Source of the DNA: Pseudomonadaceae bacterium UBA836
Lineage (GTDB): Bacteria; Pseudomonadota; Gammaproteobacteria; Pseudomonadales; Pseudomonadaceae
Direction: 5' to 3'
NCBI GenBank assembly: GCA_002296055.1
Contig: DBHE01000168.1
Coordinates: 1-20,630, forward strand
DNA: 20,630 bases
Part shown: in pieces, positions 14,078 through 20,630 of the stretch
Layout of the letters: each line of letters starts with the position of its first letter
How positions within the stretch are numbered: position 1 is the stretch's first letter
Notes under the pieces: model-generated
Databases searched by the model: none
Told to the model about the DNA's origin: nothing
Seen by the model: only the letters and a program-made list of their open reading frames with translations
Program-made: the position numbers and the translations under genes

Positions 14078-16480
14078 ATGAGCGATCAGGATTCAGATTA
14101 CATCGAACACAACGCAGAGGCCTCCAGCCAGGCCAACAGCACCGGTCTGGCACTGCCGGACCAACAGCTACCCAAGACATTGCATCTGCTGCCCATCAAT
14201 AACCGCCCCTTCTTTCCTGCCCAGGTCATGCCGGTGGTGGTCAACGAGCAACCCTGGCATCAAACCATAGAGCAGGTGGCCGGCACCGAGCACAAGGCCC
14301 TGTCGCTGTTCTATGTCGATGGCCCGCTCGACGCCGACGGCCGCCTGGACCCGCAACAGCTGCCCGATACCGGTTGCGCGGTGAGAATTCATCACGCCGT
14401 GCGCGAAAATGGCAAGATCCAGTTCATCGCCCAGGGGCTCACCCGGGTGCGCATTACTCGCTGGCTGAGCGACACGCCGCCGTACCGCGTCGAGGTGGAG
14501 TACCCCAAGGCACCAGCTGATGAGCGCGACGAAGTGCGCGCCTATGCCATGGCGCTGATCAACGCGATCAAGGAGCTGCTGCCGCTCAATCCGCTGTACA
14601 GCGAGGAACTGAAAAACTACCTCAACCGCTTCAGCCCGAACGACCCGTCACCACTGTCCGACTTTGCCGCTGCACTCACCTCGGCCAAGGGCGACGCCCT
14701 GCAGGATGTGCTGGACACCGTCGGCATTCTGCGCCGCATGGAAAAGGTGCTGGGCCTACTGAAGAAAGAGATCGAAGTCGCCCGTCTGCAGGGCGAGATT
14801 ACCGCAGAGGTCAACCGCAGCATTAGCGAACACCAGCGCGAGTTCTTCCTCAAAGAGCAGTTGAAAATCATCCAGAAAGAACTCGGCCTGTCCAAGGATG
14901 ACCGCACCGCCGATATCGAGCAGTTTCGCGAACGGCTAGACGGTAAGACACTGCCCGACGATGTCAGCAAGCGCATCGACGAGGAGCTGAACAAGCTCTC
15001 GGTACTGGAAACCGGCTCACCCGAGTACGCCGTCACCCGCAACTACTTGGATTGGGCCACGGCCCTGCCCTGGGGCATTACCCATCCTGACCGGATCGAC
15101 CTGGCCCATGCACGCAAGGTACTCAATAGGGACCACGACGGCCTTGATGACGTCAAGGCGCGTATTCTGGAGTTTCTGGCCGTGGGCGCCTTCCGCGGCT
15201 CGGTAGCCGGCTCGATCATTCTGCTGGTAGGCCCACCCGGCGTTGGCAAGACCAGCATCGGTCGCTCCATCGCCGAAAGTCTGGACCGCCCCTTTTATCG
15301 CTTCAGCGTCGGCGGCATGCGCGATGAAGCTGAAATCAAGGGGCATCGCCGCACGTATATCGGCGCCATGCCCGGCAAGTTTGTCCAGGCGCTCAAAGAT
15401 GTTGGCGTGATGAACCCGGTGATCATGCTTGATGAGATCGACAAGCTCGGCAGCAGCCACCAGGGCGATCCGGCTTCAGCCCTACTGGAAACCCTTGATC
15501 CGGAGCAGAACAGCCAGTTCCTCGACCACTATCTGGACCTGCGCCTGGATTTGTCGAAAGTGCTGTTCGTCTGTACCGCCAATACGCTCGACAGCATCCC
15601 CGGCCCATTGCTGGACCGTATGGACGTGATCCGCCTATCCGGCTACATCACCGAGGAGAAGCTCGCCATCGCCAAGCACCACCTCTGGCCGCGCCAGCTG
15701 GAGCGCGCCGGGCTGCGCAAGAGCCAGCTGCGTATCACCGACAAAGCGCTACGCGAGGTCGTCGAGGGCTATGCCCGCGAGGCTGGCGTGCGTAACCTGG
15801 AGAAACAGCTCGGCAAGTTGGTGCGCAAATCGGTAGTGCAGCTTCTGGAAGAGCCGGACCAGCGCATCAGCATCAAGCCTGCCGATCTAAAAGCACTGCT
15901 GGGCACACCCGCCTTTCGTACCGAGAAGCAACTCAAGGGCACGGGTATCATCACCGGTCTGGCCTGGACGTCGATGGGCGGCGCAACCCTGCCGGTCGAG
16001 GCTACCCGCATTCACACCCTGAACCGCGGCTTCAAGCTGACCGGACAACTCGGTGATGTGATGAAAGAGTCGGCTGAAATTGCCTACAGCTACCTGTGCG
16101 CCAATCTGGCGACCTACAAGGCCGACCGCAGCTTCTTCGACGAGGCGTTCGTGCACCTGCACGTTCCGGAGGGAGCCACCCCCAAAGACGGGCCTTCCGC
16201 CGGTATCACCATTGCCAGCGCACTGCTCTCACTGGCACGCCAGCAGGCGCCACGCGCCGGCCTGGCGATGACCGGAGAAATCACCCTGACCGGCCACGTA
16301 CTGCCCGTGGGCGGCATACGTGAAAAGGTCATCGCCGCACGCCGTCAGGGCATCCACGAGCTGATTTTGCCGGAGGCCAACCGGGGCGACTTTGAGGAGC
16401 TGCCCGACTACCTGCGTGATGGCATGACCGTGCACTTTGCCAAGCACTTCCGAGACGTAGCAAAACAGCTTTTCAGCTGA
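14078..16480 (+). CDS. asrA: Lon-family ATP-dependent protease, AsrA-type paralogue
   Basis: An 800-residue cytoplasmic AAA+ serine protease. The order is an acidic, probably flexible N-terminus (1-30), a Lon substrate-binding domain (about 33-230, [19 protein letters not shown]), a coiled coil (about 245-310), and an ATPase with Walker A GPPGVGKT (385-392) and Walker B VIMLDEID. The S16 protease domain carries the dyad S707 (PKDGPSAG) and K750 (GGIREKV). It is intact. The location beside pruR-putA-putP matches P. aeruginosa PA0779/AsrA, a Lon paralogue reported to influence the heat-shock response to tobramycin, rather than the main lon beside clpX. The ATG at 14078 has AAAAGG seven nt upstream, and a sigma-32-like promoter lies at 14019-14046. 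It could be named lon if this genome has no other. Confidence 0.9.
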   Translation: MSDQDSDYIEHNAEASSQANSTGLALPDQQLPKTLHLLPINNRPFFPAQVMPVVVNEQPWHQTIEQVAGTEHKALSLFYVDGPLDADGRLDPQQLPDTGCAVRIHHAVRENGKIQFIAQGLTRVRITRWLSDTPPYRVEVEYPKAPADERDEVRAYAMALINAIKELLPLNPLYSEELKNYLNRFSPNDPSPLSDFAAALTSAKGDALQDVLDTVGILRRMEKVLGLLKKEIEVARLQGEITAEVNRSISEHQREFFLKEQLKIIQKELGLSKDDRTADIEQFRERLDGKTLPDDVSKRIDEELNKLSVLETGSPEYAVTRNYLDWATALPWGITHPDRIDLAHARKVLNRDHDGLDDVKARILEFLAVGAFRGSVAGSIILLVGPPGVGKTSIGRSIAESLDRPFYRFSVGGMRDEAEIKGHRRTYIGAMPGKFVQALKDVGVMNPVIMLDEIDKLGSSHQGDPASALLETLDPEQNSQFLDHYLDLRLDLSKVLFVCTANTLDSIPGPLLDRMDVIRLSGYITEEKLAIAKHHLWPRQLERAGLRKSQLRITDKALREVVEGYAREAGVRNLEKQLGKLVRKSVVQLLEEPDQRISIKPADLKALLGTPAFRTEKQLKGTGIITGLAWTSMGGATLPVEATRIHTLNRGFKLTGQLGDVMKESAEIAYSYLCANLATYKADRSFFDEAFVHLHVPEGATPKDGPSAGITIASALLSLARQQAPRAGLAMTGEITLTGHVLPVGGIREKVIAARRQGIHELILPEANRGDFEELPDYLRDGMTVHFAKHFRDVAKQLFS

Positions 16481-16491
16481 ACCTGAGGCAC

Positions 16492-16523
16492 AAAAAAGGC
16501 GACCCGCATGGGTCGCCTTTTTT
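16492..16523. terminator. Bidirectional intrinsic terminator between the Lon gene and the fimV-type gene
   Basis: GGCGACCC and GGGTCGCC form an 8-bp stem around GCAT, flanked by six As on the left and six Ts on the right. It is symmetric and can serve both convergent genes, which stop at 16480 and 16536. Confidence 0.95.
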
Positions 16524-16535
16524 GATCCAGCACAC

Positions 16536-18533
16536 TTAGCGCTTGGAGTCTTCGCGCTCCAGGTGATTGAACGAGTCGTGCTCGTCCAACTCCTCGATCT
16601 CCGGAAACTCGTGCAGGCTGCTCTCGAACGGCTCGTCTTCCACTGGCTGCTCGTCTGCGGTTTTGTTGGCCTTGCGCGGCGGCGTTGGCGTCAACCCTTC
16701 GATCAGATCCCAGTCAGGGTCCAGAGTGAAATCGTTAAGATTCATCGGCGTGTCACTGGCATCCAGGTCATCGCCACGCTCGGCGGGGCCCAGGTCATCA
16801 TCAGCCAACACATCTTCAACGGTGTCTAGCGGCGCTGCGTTCGGCGTTTCCAGCTGCGGGAAGCGTGCCTTAAGTTGATCAACACGCTGCATGTCGCCAT
16901 CCAAACGCGCGATGGCAGCAGCCTGATCAGCAAACCCCTCTGCATCACCCAGCTCACCGGTAACACGTGCCTGCTTGAAGCGCAGCTCCAGATTATCCGG
17001 GTCTTCAGCGATTGCCTTATCCAGCAGCTCCCGGGCCTCGGCAAAACGACCATAGGTGATGTAGAGATCAACGCCCTCGGCACTGTCCTCAAACGTCGAA
17101 CCGGCGGATGCGCCGGCAACGCCGGCGGCAGTCGCAGCGCCGACGGTGGCCATGGGAGCATCCCGGCCGGACAAGGGCACTGTGCTGCCTGGCGCCGGCG
17201 CTGACGGCTGCGGCTTGCCGCGCAGACGAGACACCGCCCAACCCACCAAAAACGCCAGCAGACCAACCAGCAGAGACCACCACAGCATGCCAGAAGACTT
17301 GGACTCTTGTGCTGCGGGCATTTCGGCCGCGATGGCACCTGCGGCCGGGTCGTCGCTACCATAGGGCGAAGCATCGGAACCGCCATCGCCACTACCCAGA
17401 GAGCCAGCAGCGCCGGCCATGGCGGCAGCCTGTTCCTGTTCTGCCTCACGCGCCGCCCGCAGCACCTCCAGCTCAGCCTGAAGCGCTGCAATCTGACGAT
17501 CACGGGCATCCAGTTCGCTCAGCAGCGCGTTGAATCTACCCTCAAGGTCGGTCAGACGGCTCTGCAGCTGTGCTGACTCAACTTCTGCCTCGGTCACTTC
17601 GTCTTCTTCGATACGCAGACGGGCTTCACTGTTCTGCGCGACCGCTGGAGTCGAGGGGCCGTCATCTTGTGATGCCCCGTCCACCTGCTCGCCAGTGCTT
17701 GTCTGGCTGCTTTGCAACGCCATACGCTGCTCCGCGCCGGCATCGCCATCGGCGGCACCAGAAGCGTCAGCAGCGCTGGCGGGAGCCTGATCCCCGGGGC
17801 TGCCACCCAACTGCTCGGCGGTAGGCAGGATCAGGGTCTGCCCGAGTTTGAGACGGTCAATATCGCCATTAACAAAAGCGCCGCGGTTCAAGGAATGGAT
17901 CGCGGTCATGGTCTGGTTAATGGACGCGGCCGGTGTCGGGCGAGTGCGTTCGGCGATGGTCCACAGCGAATCACCAGATACCGTGGTGTAGCTGTCTGCA
18001 CCTGGCTGCGGCTTGAAGTCAGGCAAGGTCGCGGCTTCTGGACGCGGAGCGGACTCCGTCGGGCGAGCGGCCACGCGGGAACGTGGTGGCGGCGCGCTGA
18101 CTACGGGGTTGACGGCCACCGGCGCAGCTTCGGAGTACAGCGGCGGGTCAAGCAGTACCGTGTACTCACGCAGCAACGTGCCACTTGGGCGCCGCAGTTC
18201 AACGAGGAAGTTCAGATACGGCTCGCGCACCGGCTGGCTCGAGCTGACACGAACTGTCAGCTGCCGATTTTCCACCACCGGAGTGAACTGCAGCCCGGTC
18301 AGGAAATAGGGACGGTCGATACCCGCTGCGTCAAAGGCAGAGGAATCCGCCAGTTTGATCACCACGTCGGCCGGCCCCAGGCCTTCTGCCCCTTGCAAGG
18401 CAATCACCGCATTCAATGGCTGATTCAGAGCTGATTTTAACTGGATCTCCCCGAGGCCCAGCGCATTTGCAACTCCGGCGTAGAGTACCGCTAGCGAAGC
18501 GGCCCCAAGAACTATTTGGCGTTTGGCAGCCAT
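16536..18533 (-). CDS. Short FimV/HubP-family polar protein with LysM domain
   Basis: A 665-residue protein with FimV architecture. It has a signal peptide (about 1-24), the FimV N-terminal domain opening LGLGEIQLKSALNQPLNA (25-130), and a LysM peptidoglycan-binding domain (about 183-237, GDSLWTIAERTRP). A periplasmic coiled coil (303-372), one membrane helix (416-434) and a cytoplasmic TPR-like segment (487-560) follow, then an acidic tail. FimV/HubP proteins mark the pole and help assemble type IV pili and secretion systems. P. aeruginosa FimV is about 919 residues and ends in a conserved TPR cap (FimV C-terminal domain) that I do not see here, so this may be a paralogue. The open frame extends to 18644, but the ATG at 18533 directly precedes the signal peptide and follows GAGGAAAGGGT. 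Confidence 0.82.
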   Translation of the reverse strand: MAAKRQIVLGAASLAVLYAGVANALGLGEIQLKSALNQPLNAVIALQGAEGLGPADVVIKLADSSAFDAAGIDRPYFLTGLQFTPVVENRQLTVRVSSSQPVREPYLNFLVELRRPSGTLLREYTVLLDPPLYSEAAPVAVNPVVSAPPPRSRVAARPTESAPRPEAATLPDFKPQPGADSYTTVSGDSLWTIAERTRPTPAASINQTMTAIHSLNRGAFVNGDIDRLKLGQTLILPTAEQLGGSPGDQAPASAADASGAADGDAGAEQRMALQSSQTSTGEQVDGASQDDGPSTPAVAQNSEARLRIEEDEVTEAEVESAQLQSRLTDLEGRFNALLSELDARDRQIAALQAELEVLRAAREAEQEQAAAMAGAAGSLGSGDGGSDASPYGSDDPAAGAIAAEMPAAQESKSSGMLWWSLLVGLLAFLVGWAVSRLRGKPQPSAPAPGSTVPLSGRDAPMATVGAATAAGVAGASAGSTFEDSAEGVDLYITYGRFAEARELLDKAIAEDPDNLELRFKQARVTGELGDAEGFADQAAAIARLDGDMQRVDQLKARFPQLETPNAAPLDTVEDVLADDDLGPAERGDDLDASDTPMNLNDFTLDPDWDLIEGLTPTPPRKANKTADEQPVEDEPFESSLHEFPEIEELDEHDSFNHLEREDSKR

Positions 18534-18755
18534 ACCCTTTCCTCGTTTGCCTGTGGGTAGCAGAGCACAAGCCCTTTCACCCGGTGCGTCCATTGCTATT
18601 AGAATCAGCGGTTGAGCCCGTGCAGTCCGGGGCAGGCGCCGCATATGTCGGCATTATGCCACCAGCCTTGCGCAAATCGAATGGCACAAACCACCCTGCA
18701 GTCAAAAAACAGTGAAAAAGATTAGCTTCGACCCGCAAAGCCAATAATTTGGCCA

Positions 18756-18771
18756 TGTGACACAGTGCACA
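18756..18771. promoter_or_regulatory. CRP/Vfr-like binding site
   Basis: TGTGA, six bases, then GCACA gives nine of ten matches to the CRP-family consensus TGTGA-N6-TCACA, with ATTT on the right flank also fitting. The centre is about 67 bp upstream of the predicted cmoA start and about 230 bp upstream of the fimV-type start codon. In pseudomonads the CRP homologue Vfr controls pilus and virulence genes, so the fimV-type gene is the more interesting target. Confidence 0.45.
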
Positions 18772-18815
18772 TTTATTCGGTCAGTCAAGCAATCTACCTG
18801 CCATCCTGTCAAGCC

Positions 18816-18824
18816 TGCTAGAAT
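18816..18824 (+). promoter_or_regulatory. Extended -10 promoter of cmoAB
   Basis: TGC directly before TAGAAT (18819-18824) makes an extended -10 element, with no good -35. Transcription would start near 18831, about 26 nt before the cmoA ATG. Confidence 0.5.
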
Positions 18825-18856
18825 GCGCGCCCCAGCTAGCAACACGGAAATTCGAC

Positions 18857-19597
18857 ATGTCCGAGGTCGACAACCTGTTCGCCAACCCCTTTGGCAAGGT
18901 CAATGATTTCACATTTGACCACGCTGTGGCGCGCGTTTTCCCGGACATGATCAAGCGTTCAGTGCCTGGCTACCCGACCATTATCGAGAGTATCGGCGTT
19001 ATCGCCGGGCAATATGCGCAACCGGGCACGCTGATCTATGACCTTGGCTGCTCACTGGGCGCAGCAACCCAGTCCATGCGCCGCCAATTACCACAGCAGG
19101 GCAACCACATCCTGGCTGTGGACAATGCCGAGGCCATGGTAGAGCGCTGTCGTGAATACCTGACCGCGCAGGACGCCATGCTCGAAGAGCGCATTCCGAC
19201 CGAGGTAATCTGCGCCGACATCACCGAGCTTGAGCTGCAACCCTGCTCGCTGGTGGTGCTCAACTTCACCCTGCAATTCGTGCCGCCAGCCCAACGGCTC
19301 GCGTTGCTGGCGCGCATTCGGCAGGCACTTCTGCCCGGTGGCGTGCTGATTCTGTCTGAAAAGCTGACCTTCACCGACAGCCAGACCCAGAACAGCCTTG
19401 AAGCCCTGCATTACGCTTTCAAGCGTGCCAATGGCTACAGCGAGCTGGAGATTGCCCAAAAGCGCACGGCCATCGAAAACGTGATGCGCCCAGACCCGCT
19501 GGAGGTACATCAGCAACGCCTGGATGAGGCTGGCTTCAGTCACAGCCACCTCTGGTTTCAGTGTCTCAACTTCTGCTCGATGATTGCCCACGCGTGA
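18857..19597 (+). CDS. cmoA: Carboxy-S-adenosyl-L-methionine synthase
   Basis: A 246-residue cytoplasmic enzyme of the SAM-methyltransferase fold that converts SAM and prephenate into carboxy-SAM, the donor for tRNA wobble modification. Family features visible are the N-terminal [17 protein letters not shown], the SAM motif [17 protein letters not shown] starting near residue 55, and [12 protein letters not shown]. The length matches E. coli CmoA (247). The ATG at 18857 has a modest GGAAA upstream. The stop overlaps the cmoB start in GTGA, so the two are translationally coupled. Confidence 0.95.
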   Translation: MSEVDNLFANPFGKVNDFTFDHAVARVFPDMIKRSVPGYPTIIESIGVIAGQYAQPGTLIYDLGCSLGAATQSMRRQLPQQGNHILAVDNAEAMVERCREYLTAQDAMLEERIPTEVICADITELELQPCSLVVLNFTLQFVPPAQRLALLARIRQALLPGGVLILSEKLTFTDSQTQNSLEALHYAFKRANGYSELEIAQKRTAIENVMRPDPLEVHQQRLDEAGFSHSHLWFQCLNFCSMIAHA

Positions 19598-20559
19598 TTG
19601 ATTACAGCCCCCTGCTTGATACCCTGACCCGCTCGCCCCTCGCCCATTGGCACGCTGCCTTGGCCGAGGGCCTAGAGGCCCGCCTGGAAGGCCTGCATCA
19701 CGGCGACCTGGAACGCTGGCAACAGAGCCTGCACAGCCTACCGCCGGTTGAAGGCGTCATCTGCGACCTCAGCCAGGGTGTTAGCCTGCGCAGCGCCGAG
19801 CCGCTGGATGCCAGCACCAGCGCCCAACTACGTGACGCCCTGCAAGGGCTGCATCCTTGGCGCAAGGGACCGTTCGATCTGTTTGGTGTGCACGTGGATA
19901 CCGAGTGGCGCTCGGACTGGAAGTGGCAACGGGTGGCGCCGCACATCGACCTGACCGGCAAACGCGTGCTGGACGTTGGCTGTGGCAACGGTTACCACAT
20001 GTGGCGCATGTGGCAGGCCGGTGCCGAGCTGGTGATCGGCGTCGATCCGAACCTGTTGTTTCTCAACCAGTTTGAAGCGGTAAAGCACTACTTGCCGCAG
20101 GCGCCGGTATGGCAGTTGCCCTTCACGCTGGAAGATCTGCCCGAACCTACCGCGGCGTTCGACACCGTGTTTTCCATGGGTGTGCTCTATCATCGCCGCT
20201 CGCCGCTCGACCACCTGCTGCAGCTCAAGGCGTGCTTGCGTCCCGGTGGCGAGCTGGTTCTGGAAACCTTGGTGATCGAAGGGAGCGAGCAGCACTGTCT
20301 GCTACCGGAAGACCGGTATGCACAGATGCGCAACGTGTGGTTCCTGCCATCAGTGCCCATGCTTGAGCGCATGCTGCGCCGCGCGGGCTACAGCGACGTG
20401 CGCTGCGTGGACCTGAACCGTACCAGCGTCGATGAACAGCGCAGCACCGACTGGATGCGCTTTCAGTCGTTACCGGCCTTCTTGGACCCGGCAGACAGCA
20501 GCAAGACCATTGAAGGCTACCCCGCTCCACTTCGCGCGACCCTGGTGGCGCGTAAGTAA
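19594..20559 (+). CDS. cmoB: tRNA U34 carboxymethyltransferase
   Basis: A 321-residue cytoplasmic enzyme that transfers the carboxymethyl group of carboxy-SAM to 5-hydroxyuridine at position 34 of tRNAs, giving cmo5U and wider wobble decoding. Recognisable segments are [20 protein letters not shown], the SAM-fold motif [43 protein letters not shown] and [19 protein letters not shown] at the C-terminus. The open frame reaches back to 19561, but family homology starts at the GTG-encoded IDYSPLL at 19594, which overlaps the cmoA stop by four bases (GTGA). There is no strong Shine-Dalgarno, consistent with coupling to cmoA. The last 71 bp of the window hold no feature I can support. Confidence 0.95.
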   Translation: MIDYSPLLDTLTRSPLAHWHAALAEGLEARLEGLHHGDLERWQQSLHSLPPVEGVICDLSQGVSLRSAEPLDASTSAQLRDALQGLHPWRKGPFDLFGVHVDTEWRSDWKWQRVAPHIDLTGKRVLDVGCGNGYHMWRMWQAGAELVIGVDPNLLFLNQFEAVKHYLPQAPVWQLPFTLEDLPEPTAAFDTVFSMGVLYHRRSPLDHLLQLKACLRPGGELVLETLVIEGSEQHCLLPEDRYAQMRNVWFLPSVPMLERMLRRAGYSDVRCVDLNRTSVDEQRSTDWMRFQSLPAFLDPADSSKTIEGYPAPLRATLVARK

Positions 20560-20630
20560 GAGGGCTCGAATAACGCCTGTCAATAACACACATGGTGAAG
20601 CATGCACCGGGGTTCGTCCCGTTTACGCGG

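Larger units (their letters stand above)
18534..18856. other. Divergent control region between the fimV-type gene and cmoA
   Basis: 323 bp without a gene. On the cmoA side it holds a CRP/Vfr-like dyad (18756-18771) and an extended -10 promoter (18816-18824). On the minus strand a CATAAT box (18653-18658) could be a -10 for the fimV-type gene, but its -35 is poor. No RNA gene or small ORF with a ribosome-binding site was recognised. Confidence 0.5.

Noticed and set aside
18534..18644. N-terminal extension of the fimV-type frame
   Set aside because: It would bury the signal peptide behind 37 residues. The ATG at 18533 has a strong ribosome-binding site right before it.
1..20630. CRISPR array, prophage, integron, tRNA or rRNA genes
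   Set aside because: I looked for regular repeat-spacer patterns, phage or integrase genes and RNA gene signatures and saw none. Gene content is housekeeping with conserved neighbourhoods.

Overview
The window is chromosomal DNA from a gammaproteobacterium of the Pseudomonas lineage. Nearly every protein reads as a Pseudomonas-type orthologue, and two blocks keep gene neighbourhoods I know from P. aeruginosa: moxR / DUF748 gene / cysK, and asrA / pruR / putA / putP. The base composition looks somewhat less GC-rich than P. aeruginosa, and the protein sequences differ from it throughout. A relative such as the Halopseudomonas (P. pertucinogena) group is plausible, but that is a guess. It is a housekeeping region: I see no prophage, integron, CRISPR array, rRNA, tRNA or complete insertion sequence.

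Layout. 1-81 (-) is the first 27 codons of a MoxR-type AAA+ ATPase. Its leader carries a 58-bp palindromic, MITE-like element flanked by TTGA direct repeats. 285-1361 (-) encodes a DUF748/AsmA-like envelope protein, divergent from cysK (1472-2446, +). aceK (2548-4263, +) follows, then a cold-shock protein (4546-4752, +) with a long leader and a strong terminator. A TetR-type regulator (5080-5661, +) overlaps tail-to-tail with a small membrane protein (5658-6029, -). Oligopeptidase B (6083-8113, +) converges on putP across a bidirectional terminator.

The central block, 8185-13958 on the minus strand, is a proline-catabolism unit. It comprises the AraC-type regulator pruR, putA (proline dehydrogenase plus P5C dehydrogenase, without the N-terminal DNA-binding domain) and putP (Na+/proline symporter). 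Between pruR and putA lie three direct repeats 21-22 bp apart, a good candidate PruR operator. Divergent from pruR is a Lon-family protease of the AsrA type (14078-16480, +), preceded by a close match to a sigma-32 heat-shock promoter.

The right part holds a short FimV/HubP-family polar protein (16536-18533, -), convergent with the Lon gene over a shared terminator. Divergent from it is cmoA-cmoB (18857-20559, +), which makes carboxy-SAM and uses it to modify the tRNA wobble uridine. The fimV-cmoA gap contains a near-consensus CRP/Vfr site and an extended -10 promoter.

No clearly new biological system is visible. The observations most worth following are regulatory: the MITE-like hairpin in the moxR leader, the phased repeats before putA, the heat-shock promoter of the Lon paralogue, and the Vfr-like site.
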